A stretch of 64,000 nt of DNA from Lentibacillus sp. Marseille-P4043. Its GTDB lineage: Bacteria; Bacillota; Bacilli; Bacillales; Amphibacillaceae. A program made the translations under genes and the position numbers. The first letter of the stretch is position 1. The number at the start of each line of letters is the position of its first letter. This document shows positions 50,958 to 58,904 of this stretch, piece after piece. The stretch lies in contig NZ_LT984884.1 in the NCBI RefSeq assembly GCF_900258515.1, forward strand, positions 1,375,168-1,439,167. The letters are read 5' to 3'. Below the pieces are notes generated by a model that had not been told where the DNA came from, ran no database searches, and worked only from the letters and a program-made list of their open reading frames with translations.

Positions 50958-51214
50958 TAGTGTTTTCACTTGTCACTACTTAGCATTGCAACCTCAGCTA
51001 TGGCCACTGAAATTTCTCCTTGTGAATGGATGTTTTAATGTACCTTTGAATTCATTTCCGTAACTTTTTATATATGTTTTGTTGTTATGGTATATACGTA
51101 TTCCGGATAAGATACCCACCAAGTTGTATGCCACTATCGCCAATGTTTGTGATAAGTACCGACCGAACTACCCAGGACTATCAATCTATTTTTATGAAAT
51201 CCATGGTGAAAGCG

Positions 51215-51243
51215 TTGACATTAGAGTGATAGTTTTATAGAAT
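51215..51243 (+). promoter_or_regulatory. Promoter of the SLH-phosphatase gene
   Basis: TTGACA (51215-51220), 17-base spacer, TAGAAT (51238-51243), 46 bases before the GTG. I could not see clear Pho boxes. Confidence 0.65.
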
Positions 51244-51289
51244 CACTGTTGAAATATTTCGATCATTATCAAATAAAGGAGGTTTTTCA

Positions 51290-53188
51290 GTGTTTAAGGG
51301 GAAAATCAGTAGGAAAATAGCACCGGTTGCGCTGTCATCTGTCTTGGTGCTATCTAGTTTTGTTGGAATTGGGACAACTAAAGCTAGTGCAGCGGAAAAA
51401 ACGAAGGGTGAAATCGAAAATATCATCTTCATGATTGGGGATGGCATGGGACCAGCTGCTATCACAGCTCATCGTTATATGGAAGATGATGACACGTCAA
51501 CTTCTTTAATGGACGACATGGCTTTCGATCCATATTTAGTAGGTATGCAATCTACTTTTCCAGAAGATGATGATGAAAATGTTACAGATTCTGCTGCGGG
51601 GGCGACAGCAATGGCTACAGGGATAAAATCATATAATGGTGCAGTTTCTGTAGACAATGATAAAAATGACGTAAAAACAGTTCTAGAACGAGCAAAGGAG
51701 GTAGGGAAAGCGACTGGAATGGTTGCTACCGTTCAATTAAACCATGCTACACCTGCATCATATGGTGCTCATGCGGTCGAACGGCATAATTATAATGAAA
51801 TTGCGGATGAATACTATGATGAACTAATTAATGGTAAGCATAAAATCGATGTTTTACTTGGGGGTGGAACGGATTATTTTATTCGCGAGGACCGCAACCT
51901 GGTTAAGGAATTTAAAAAAGATGGCTATAGTTACGTAACGAATCGTGAAGAACTGCTTAACGATAATAATGAGCAAATCCTAGGTCTGTTTGCGCCTGTT
52001 GCGTTACCAATGATGATCGATCGTACAGAAGATATCCCGTCTTTAGCTGAAACGACAAACACTGCAATTGAGCGATTAAATAGAGATGAGGACGGATTTT
52101 TCTTAATGGTTGAAGGGTCCCAAATTGATTGGGCTGAACACGATAACGATATTGTCGGCGCAATGAGTGAAATGAAGGATTTCGCTGAAGCGTTTAAGAC
52201 AGCGATTGAATTCGCTGAGAAAGATGGTCATACATTAGTTGTTGCGACTGCCGACCATGCTACAGGTGGGCTTACGGTTGGACGCGAGCATGATTACGTT
52301 TGGCATCCAGAGGTTATTAAATCTGTCAAACATTCACCAGACTATATTTCAGAACAAATTGTTGAAGGTGCAGATGTAGAAACGGCATTGACGGAAAATA
52401 TCGACCTTGATTTAACAAAGGAAGAAATTCAATCTATTATCGATGCCAAGGAAAATGCAAACCCAGAAGAAGTCCAGGATAGTATTTCCTCTGCGATAAA
52501 GAAAATTATAGACGTGCGCAGTGCAACGGGTTGGACGACTAGTGGGCATACAGGAGTCGATGTTCCAGTTTATGCATATGGCCCAGGTGAAGAAATGTTT
52601 GCTGGTAAAATTGATAATACGGATCAAGCCAAAAACATTTTTAAAATTTTAAATGAAGAAGAAGAGACTGAAGTAGATTACACCGATGTTAAGCCAGGGG
52701 ATTCTCATTACGAAGGTATCCAATGGCTAACGGAAAAGGGAATAAAAGGATATCAAGATGGTTCATTTGGTGTTAGCAACGATCTTACTCGTCCACATAC
52801 CGCAATTATGTTTACGAAAGCGTTAGGGTTAGACGTTCCAAATGCTGAAGAAGTAGAAAACTATTTCGATGACATCGATGCAAATGATCAATATGCCAAG
52901 TTCATAGCAGCTGTTGGAGAAGCTGGTTTGTTTAACGGCAGCGATGGAAGCTTTTTGCCTAAAAAAGATTTAACACGGGAACAAATGGCAACAACGCTAG
53001 TAAATGCATTTGACCTTGAAAGCAATGAAAATAATGTTAATATTAATTTGGAGAATGTTAGTGATTCGCACAAAGCTAGCGTCCAAATTTTAGCAGACCT
53101 TGGAATTACCAATCAACTAGAAGATTTCCGCCCAAATGATGCAGTTACCCGCGGAGAATTTGCGACTTTCTTGTATCTTTCTCGGTAG
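51290..53188 (+). CDS. Alkaline phosphatase with C-terminal SLH domains
   Basis: 632 residues; GTG start fixed by AAGGAGG seven bases upstream. A signal peptide (1-35) precedes the phosphatase domain (about 40-460). Metal and nucleophile residues are present: Asp51 in FMIGDGMGP, Ser101 in VTDSAAGATAMATG, EGSQIDWAEHDND, TADHATGGLT and SGHTGVDVPVYAYG. Three SLH domains follow (about 463-632: YEGIQWLTEKGIKGYQDGSFG, LTREQMATTLVNA, ITNQLEDFRP). It releases phosphate from monoesters while anchored to the wall. It heads a block of SLH hydrolases that could work together on nucleic acid. Confidence 0.92.
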   Translation: MFKGKISRKIAPVALSSVLVLSSFVGIGTTKASAAEKTKGEIENIIFMIGDGMGPAAITAHRYMEDDDTSTSLMDDMAFDPYLVGMQSTFPEDDDENVTDSAAGATAMATGIKSYNGAVSVDNDKNDVKTVLERAKEVGKATGMVATVQLNHATPASYGAHAVERHNYNEIADEYYDELINGKHKIDVLLGGGTDYFIREDRNLVKEFKKDGYSYVTNREELLNDNNEQILGLFAPVALPMMIDRTEDIPSLAETTNTAIERLNRDEDGFFLMVEGSQIDWAEHDNDIVGAMSEMKDFAEAFKTAIEFAEKDGHTLVVATADHATGGLTVGREHDYVWHPEVIKSVKHSPDYISEQIVEGADVETALTENIDLDLTKEEIQSIIDAKENANPEEVQDSISSAIKKIIDVRSATGWTTSGHTGVDVPVYAYGPGEEMFAGKIDNTDQAKNIFKILNEEEETEVDYTDVKPGDSHYEGIQWLTEKGIKGYQDGSFGVSNDLTRPHTAIMFTKALGLDVPNAEEVENYFDDIDANDQYAKFIAAVGEAGLFNGSDGSFLPKKDLTREQMATTLVNAFDLESNENNVNINLENVSDSHKASVQILADLGITNQLEDFRPNDAVTRGEFATFLYLSR

Positions 53189-53197
53189 GGTGGTAGT

Positions 53198-53229
53198 AGT
53201 GCCTGTCACTTCCCGAATTTTGTCGAAAG
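53198..53229 (+). repeat. Family C repeat
   Basis: AGTGCCTGTCACTTCCCGAA then TTTTGTCGAAAG, ten bases after an SLH gene, as at 18599. Confidence 0.65.
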
Positions 53230-53278
53230 TGTAAGGTTGGAAACGGTCCCGCAGTAGCAATAAGAATGTATAGATGAG

Positions 53279-53322
53279 AAAACCCCCAGGATTTGGTTTT
53301 AGTAGACTAATGGGGGTTTTTC
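53279..53322 (+). terminator. Terminator of the SLH-phosphatase gene
   Basis: AAAACCCCCA / TGGGGGTTTT with T run. Confidence 0.85.
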
Positions 53323-53355
53323 AATGCTTAAATATATCCTTCAGTTGGATTTTGC

Positions 53356-53384
53356 TGGGACAAGGGACCTGTCCCCGTGTCCCA
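53356..53384. repeat. Family B half-site
   Basis: TGGGACAAGGGACC + TGTCCCCGTGTCCCA, unpaired. Confidence 0.65.
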
Positions 53385-53399
53385 GTGGAATTTAAAAAA

Positions 53400-53780
53400 T
53401 CATTTTATCGCCATTGCTAATTCGCATTTCGTTTATCATCAATCGTATTTGACTTAAATAATCCTCTTTAAGATTTAACGACTTATCAATTAATTGATGC
53501 TCCTGCTCGAGGGTTAACTGACATTCCTCGAATTTTATACCATTTCCTCTTATCCATCCGATGTATTTTAGCTGTTCCTGTGTAATATTAAATCCTAAGT
53601 ATAGGATGAGAATATAGAGATATTCCTTATTGTGATCATTTTTAAAAGACTCCAGAAAAATTTTGTTTATAATACTTTCCTTTTTCTGGCTTAGAGTATC
53701 GCCTTTAATATTTGACGTTCCATTGCACTTAAGTTTATATATAACAAATCACTGGGACGTAATCTTTTGAAGTTACTCAT
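53400..53780 (-). pseudogene. Small gene with a frameshift, unknown family
   Basis: MSNFKRLRPSDLLY (AAAGGA upstream of ATG 53780) shifts frame within GTTATATATAAAC and continues KLKCNGTSNIKGDTLSQKKE, then YLYILILYLGFNITQEQLKY, LEQEHQLIDKSLNLKEDYLS to TGA at 53400. About 127 codons; helical. One indel explains the break; programmed frameshifting is not suggested by the sequence. Confidence 0.5.
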
Positions 53781-53849
53781 ACGCTGTCAGTCCTTTCTTA
53801 AAACAACCTATGATATGGGATGATTGTCCTATTCTTAGGGTTTGTTATA

Positions 53850-53869
53850 GGGTGCCTGTCACTTTTGTC
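53850..53869 (+). repeat. Family C repeat
   Basis: GGGTGCCTGTCACTTTTGTC. Confidence 0.55.
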
Positions 53870-53887
53870 AAAAAAGAAGTGGCATGG

Positions 53888-53916
53888 TGGGACAAGGAAC
53901 CTGTCCCCATGTCCCA
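53888..53916. repeat. Family B half-site
   Basis: TGGGACAAGGAACC + TGTCCCCATGTCCCA, unpaired, 20 bases after a family C motif. Confidence 0.65.
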
Positions 53917-53958
53917 TTATTTAAATTGGTAGTTTAGTCTCAAAATTCAATAAATTCA

Positions 53959-53987
53959 TTGACATTTTTATCCTTTGGAAGTATGTT
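53959..53987 (+). promoter_or_regulatory. Promoter of the SLH-peptidase gene
   Basis: TTGACA, 17-base spacer, TATGTT. Leader of about 170 bases, with an ACCTTG...CAAGGT pair followed by ATTTTTATT at 54032-54080 that might act as an attenuator. Confidence 0.5.
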
Positions 53988-54162
53988 TAAGTCATATGTT
54001 ATTAAAATTTGAATATCGATAAGAAAGACACCTTGGGAGCGGCATAAATTAATGTCTGTATTCGTCAAGGTATTTTTATTCTTACCGCTATTTTCTATAA
54101 TTCTACTATCAATGGAGTTTTCAATACTCCTGATATAAAAAACCTTAGGAGGGGAAGTATTA

Positions 54163-56094
54163 ATGGTAGATAAGAAGTTTTTTAGGAGGTTTACCGGTAC
54201 AATAGCCTCTGTTGCGGCTGCAGCAAGTTTAACTTTTGTACCGGTTGCTTCAGCAGCACCCGATTCATACCCGGATGTAAAAATAGGTGACAGCCATTAT
54301 GAGGGTATCATGGCTCTATCAAAAGAAGGCGTTGTCAAAGGGTATGAAAATGGCAAGTTTGGTCAATGGGACGATATTACGCGGCAACAAGTAGCTGTTA
54401 TCTTGTATGAAGCATTTGACTTGGAGGCGCCAAAAGATCTTGACGATGTGTTGAGTGTTTACGATGACATTGACAGCAAGCATATCTATGCGAAGCAAAT
54501 CGCTGGGGTAACCGAGGCAGGTATTTTCAAAGGGAGTAGCGGTTCTTTCCACCCCGGTAAGATGATTACCCGTGAACAGGTAGCATCGGTTATTTTACTT
54601 GCAAAAGACCTAGAAGAATACAATTCAGCTGAGGAAAAGGCGATTGAACTAGATAATGTTGATGCATCACATAAAGAACGCGTTCAAATTTTGGCTAACC
54701 TTGGCATTACGAATCAGTATGAAAATTATCGGGCACAACAACCTATTAGCCGTGGTGCCTTTTCAACAATGCTTTATAAGTTGGAACAAAAAGTTGATGA
54801 ACTAGGAAATAAGTATCAGCTTTACGATAACAAAATTATTAAGGATATCAATGTTGATAGTATGTACGACAACATTGCCTATTTATCTGAAGTCCCAAGG
54901 GAAGCTGGAACGGATGGCGAGGTTAGAGCTGTAGAATACATCGAAAGCGAGTTTAAGAAACTGGGATATGAAACGGAAATTCAGCCATTTCCTATCTATG
55001 ATTATAAATCAGAAGCTAAAGTTCAAATTGGCGATACGGAGATTGAATCACCACATGCATTTAACGGAAGTGAAAGTGGTAAGGTAACAGCGCCGCTTAA
55101 GTATGTTGGAAAAGCATCACCTAAGGAAGTGGCGGACGTAGAAGGGAAAATTGCTTTAATAAAACGTGGGGATTTGACCTTTGTTGAAAAGGTCCAGAAC
55201 GTTCTAGACAAAGGTGCTGTAGGTGTAATCATGTTCAACAATAACGATAATGGAAACTATTTTGGCGAAGTACGTAATGGTCAAAATATCCCTGCAGCCG
55301 CTATTACAAAGGAAGCTGGACAAAAATTGGTTGAGCAATTGGATTCATCAGAAGTTTCGGCTACGTTAGATGTTAACACTGAAAAAATCGAGAAGACTTC
55401 CTATAACGTAATCGCTTCCATGAAACCAGATCCAGAGCAAGATACTGGTCAACTTGTAACAATTGGCGGTCATCACGATTCTGTTCCCGGGGGTCCTGGT
55501 GCAAATGATGACGCTTCTGGGGTATCGGCTGTACTTGAGTTAGCAAGAATTTATGCAGACTCTCCGATTGATACAGAGGTTCGTTTTATGACGTTTGGTT
55601 CAGAAGAAAGAGGACTTGTTGGATCTTCTTATTATGTAGATTCACTTCCGCAAAGTGAAATTGATCGCATGGTCGCACACTTCCAAATGGATATGATTGG
55701 AGGTCGTGATGCCGGAGATGATAACCCTGCTGGTGGTTTAATCATGTATACAATTGACGGTGAGAAAAACCTTGTCACGGATTTAGGAGCCGCATCAGTT
55801 TCGAGAACATTAACAGAAATGATTCCATACGGACAATTAGGACGCAGTGATCATCAGCCATTCCATGATGTAGGTATTCCATCAGCATTGTTTATCCATT
55901 CGCCTGTTGAGCCTTGGTACCATCAGCCAACAGATACAATAGATAAAATTAGCAAGGAAAAGCTACAACAAGTTGCTGAGATTGTTGGTTCATCTGCTTA
56001 CCAAATCGTTCGCCCAGAAACACCAGCATTAGCAAACGATCAAGTTGCAGAAGGATTTGTAGACTACCAATTTGAGGACCGCCCAGTAGATTAA
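54163..56094 (+). CDS. SLH-anchored M28-family metallopeptidase with PA domain
   Basis: 643 residues; TTAGGAGGGG before the ATG. Signal peptide (1-31), three SLH domains (about 33-205), a PA-type insert (about 285-400; GKIALIKRGDLTFVEKVQNV, AGQKLVEQLD) and the peptidase domain. Zinc ligands are visible: His437-x-Asp439 in GGHHDSV, Asp449/450 in GANDDASG, Glu481/482 in GSEERG, Asp in QMDMIGG and His in SDHQPFHDVG. This is the plan of secreted Bacillus aminopeptidases, here tethered to the wall. It supplies amino acids next to the phosphate-releasing enzymes. Confidence 0.92.
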   Translation: MVDKKFFRRFTGTIASVAAAASLTFVPVASAAPDSYPDVKIGDSHYEGIMALSKEGVVKGYENGKFGQWDDITRQQVAVILYEAFDLEAPKDLDDVLSVYDDIDSKHIYAKQIAGVTEAGIFKGSSGSFHPGKMITREQVASVILLAKDLEEYNSAEEKAIELDNVDASHKERVQILANLGITNQYENYRAQQPISRGAFSTMLYKLEQKVDELGNKYQLYDNKIIKDINVDSMYDNIAYLSEVPREAGTDGEVRAVEYIESEFKKLGYETEIQPFPIYDYKSEAKVQIGDTEIESPHAFNGSESGKVTAPLKYVGKASPKEVADVEGKIALIKRGDLTFVEKVQNVLDKGAVGVIMFNNNDNGNYFGEVRNGQNIPAAAITKEAGQKLVEQLDSSEVSATLDVNTEKIEKTSYNVIASMKPDPEQDTGQLVTIGGHHDSVPGGPGANDDASGVSAVLELARIYADSPIDTEVRFMTFGSEERGLVGSSYYVDSLPQSEIDRMVAHFQMDMIGGRDAGDDNPAGGLIMYTIDGEKNLVTDLGAASVSRTLTEMIPYGQLGRSDHQPFHDVGIPSALFIHSPVEPWYHQPTDTIDKISKEKLQQVAEIVGSSAYQIVRPETPALANDQVAEGFVDYQFEDRPVD

Positions 56095-56109
56095 TAATAA
56101 CGAAACGAA

Positions 56110-56140
56110 AGCCCTGTGGAGGAACAATCCTCGCAGGGCT
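56110..56140 (+). terminator. Family A-type terminator of the SLH-peptidase gene
   Basis: AGCCCTGTGGAGG / CCTCGCAGGGCT, the best-paired copy of this hairpin, though with only a weak T run. Confidence 0.7.
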
Positions 56141-56148
56141 ATTTGTGG

Positions 56149-56238
56149 TGGGACGTGGGGACAGGTTTCTTGTCCCACCCACGATCCCCACCAAATATGG
56201 CTTTCGGGCCGGGACACCTAACCTGTCCCCATGTCCCG
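56149..56238. repeat. Family B REPIN-like pair, reverse orientation
   Basis: TGGGACGTGGGGACAGG + TTTCTTGTCCCA on the left and GGGACACCTAACC + TGTCCCCATGTCCC on the right, i.e. the half-sites are swapped relative to 39609. Confidence 0.75.
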
Positions 56239-56381
56239 CCCCATCCAAAACGGAATATTTCGTATTTTGGTAGTTTTTTTAATAGAATTCCATTATAATC
56301 GTATTGCGATCTAATTTTGTAAGGGTTTGCATTTTTGAGATTGTTAGATTTATTTGTGATAACTTAAGGGGGCTTTATTAC

Positions 56382-58784
56382 ATGAAAGATGACAAGAAGC
56401 AGTTACGTGCATGGTCTGGGGCGACGATTGTGACGGCTGCTGTGGCTGGGGTGGCACTTGCACCTATGGCGGTAGCGGCTGCGGACGTAGGGAACTATAC
56501 AGACGTGGATGCCGATGATTCTCATTATGATGCGATCAAGAGTCTGACAGAGAAAGGATATGTGCATGGTTTTCCGGATGACACTTTCAAACAATGGAAT
56601 GACATCAGTCGCCAGCATGTTGCGGTTATTTTGGCAAGTGCGATGGAGTTAGAAACACCGGAAAATGTTGAGGAAGTACTAAAGGCATATGATGATGTGG
56701 ATGCCGATGATTTATATGCTAATGAAATCGCAGCAGTGACAGAGGCTGAAGTTTTTAAAGGGGAAAATGGCAGTTTTCAACCGGATGAACCGATAACTAG
56801 AGAACAAATGGCAACCGTATTATATATGTCCTTGGATTTAAATGATTATTATACGAATACGAACGATGTTGCGGTTGATTTAGGCAATGTAGACGCTTCT
56901 CATAAGGATCGTGTCCAGACATTGGCTAATTTAGGGATCACAAATCAGTTGGAAGATTTTGCACCAGCAGCATCCATCTCGCGTGGTGCTTTTTCCACGA
57001 TGCTTTATTTATCCCTAAAAGCAGTAGACTCACCTGAAATTCATCATATTCAGGGAGCAACACATTACTCTCCTTTTAACGGGAAAGGCGTCGATAATAT
57101 AGATGGCATTGTTACCTACAAATACGAAATGAATGGATCACATTATTTCCATTTGCAACAACCGGAAGATGAATATGATAACAATCCGGCTACTTCAGAG
57201 GCACTTGTTGTATATCTTGGTAAAAATGATCTTGTTGAGGTTGGGGATCGTGTCACCGTTTCTGGGGAGGTCGATGAATATGCTATTGACGGGTATGGTG
57301 ATCGTCAAGAAACAGACCTTCCGATTACAGAAATTAATGCAAGGGATGACCAAGGTGGCAGTGTAACGGTAGAAGAAAGTGATGTTGCCTTACCTGGTTC
57401 AGTGAAGGTTACGTCAAGCGGTATTCCTGAAAAAATCGCTGATGAGACAACATTTGAAGTATTCGACCCTTCCAGTTACGCATTGGATTATTGGGAGAGT
57501 TTAGAAGGAATGCGCGTTACAGTGGATCCAACAAAAGCTGTAGCACCGCAAGAACACGGTGATATTTTTACTGTTACCCAAGAATTCGAAACAGATACGA
57601 TGAATGATGGTGTTTTATTAAAACCGACTGGACAAAATGCTCAAGCCATACCGTTCAAGTTATATCCAAATGGAGATGCACGTGATTTTGATGTAAAAAC
57701 AGGTGACCTATTTAACGGTGAAGTTACGGGAGTAGTGAATTATGGTTTTTCCAACTATAAGGTTTATGCAGATTTAGATAAAATGAAAGCGATCTATCAA
57801 GATGGTGGAACTACACAGGAGAAAACGACGATTACACAAGAAGAAGGGAAATTAACAGTTGCTTCTTACAATGTAGAAAACTTTTCTGCAAATGCGGATG
57901 ACTATGAGACTCCTGATGAAAAAGCACAGCGTATTGCCGAGGCTTTTGTAAGTGATATGAACAACCCTGATATCATTGGTATTACGGAAGTACAGGATAA
58001 TAACGGGGGAGAGGAAGGCCCAAATGATGCAGATGCCTCTAAAAGTTTTGAACGATTAATTTCAGAAATAGAAGCTGTTGGAGGGCCTGCGTACGAATAT
58101 GTCAACATTAACCCAGAATATAATGCTGATGGTGGCAAGCCAGATGCGAATATTCGTGTAGGATTCTTGTATAATCCGGAACGTGTTAGTCTAACGGGTG
58201 ATAAAGCGCAGGGCGATGCAAATGATGCGGTAGCTTACCAGGACGGTGAATTAACGTTAAATCCTGGCCGTATCCAACCAAACAACCCTGTATTTGAAGA
58301 TACACGTAAATCACTTGCTGCACAGTTCACATTCCAAGGAGAAGATGTTGTTGTCATTGCGAACCATTTGAACTCTAAAAGTGGGGATACAGGCGCGTTT
58401 GGTTCCACACAGCCACCTGTATTGGGAAGTGAAGCAGAACGCGTTGAGCTTGCAAAAGTAGTCAATCGTTTTGTAGAAGATATTCAAAAAGATAATGCCG
58501 ATGCGAATGTCGTCGTACTTGGTGATATGAATGATTTCCAATTCTCCAAGCCACTAGAAATATTAACTGGTGATGAACTAACAAATATGATCAATGAAGT
58601 ACCACTTGAGCAAAGATATTCCTATGTTTATCAAGGAAATTCCCAAGTACTTGACCATATTCTAGTAAGCAATCACCTAGCAGAAAACACAGCAATTGAC
58701 ATTATCCATGTAAACGCCGACTTCACAGAAATGAGCGGAAGAGCAAGCGACCACGAACCAGTTTTAGTACAAATCGATTTATAA
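56382..58784 (+). CDS. SLH-anchored extracellular nuclease (OB-fold plus EEP domain)
   Basis: 800 residues from ATG 56382 (AAGGGGGC upstream); a longer open frame upstream is not coding. Signal peptide, three SLH domains (to about 210), an OB-fold-like part (IVTYKYEMNGSHYFHLQQPE, VVYLGKNDLVEVGDRVTVSG) and an endonuclease/exonuclease/phosphatase domain (about 520-800). The catalytic motifs are LTVASYNVENFSA, GITEVQDN, NHLNSKSGD, GDMNDFQ and the final SDHEPVLV. This is the NucH/ExeM/YhcR-type secreted DNA/RNA nuclease. A TATAAT box lies at 56294-56299. The 5'-nucleotidase gene follows with only a REPIN between. Confidence 0.92.
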   Translation: MKDDKKQLRAWSGATIVTAAVAGVALAPMAVAAADVGNYTDVDADDSHYDAIKSLTEKGYVHGFPDDTFKQWNDISRQHVAVILASAMELETPENVEEVLKAYDDVDADDLYANEIAAVTEAEVFKGENGSFQPDEPITREQMATVLYMSLDLNDYYTNTNDVAVDLGNVDASHKDRVQTLANLGITNQLEDFAPAASISRGAFSTMLYLSLKAVDSPEIHHIQGATHYSPFNGKGVDNIDGIVTYKYEMNGSHYFHLQQPEDEYDNNPATSEALVVYLGKNDLVEVGDRVTVSGEVDEYAIDGYGDRQETDLPITEINARDDQGGSVTVEESDVALPGSVKVTSSGIPEKIADETTFEVFDPSSYALDYWESLEGMRVTVDPTKAVAPQEHGDIFTVTQEFETDTMNDGVLLKPTGQNAQAIPFKLYPNGDARDFDVKTGDLFNGEVTGVVNYGFSNYKVYADLDKMKAIYQDGGTTQEKTTITQEEGKLTVASYNVENFSANADDYETPDEKAQRIAEAFVSDMNNPDIIGITEVQDNNGGEEGPNDADASKSFERLISEIEAVGGPAYEYVNINPEYNADGGKPDANIRVGFLYNPERVSLTGDKAQGDANDAVAYQDGELTLNPGRIQPNNPVFEDTRKSLAAQFTFQGEDVVVIANHLNSKSGDTGAFGSTQPPVLGSEAERVELAKVVNRFVEDIQKDNADANVVVLGDMNDFQFSKPLEILTGDELTNMINEVPLEQRYSYVYQGNSQVLDHILVSNHLAENTAIDIIHVNADFTEMSGRASDHEPVLVQIDL

Positions 58785-58790
58785 GAAGAA

Positions 58791-58882
58791 TGGGACATGG
58801 GGACAGGTCCCTTGTCCCACCCGCAGACCAGCGCCAGGCAAGGCTTTTGGTGTGGGACACCTAACCTGTCCCCATGTCCCAC
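58791..58882. repeat. Family B REPIN-like pair between two SLH enzyme genes
   Basis: TGGGACATGGGGACAGG + TCCCTTGTCCCA and TGGGACACCTAACC + TGTCCCCATGTCCCA. It starts seven bases after the nuclease stop and ends just before the ribosome binding site of the next gene. Confidence 0.75.
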
Positions 58883-58904
58883 CTAAAAAGGGAGGAAAAT
58901 AAAA

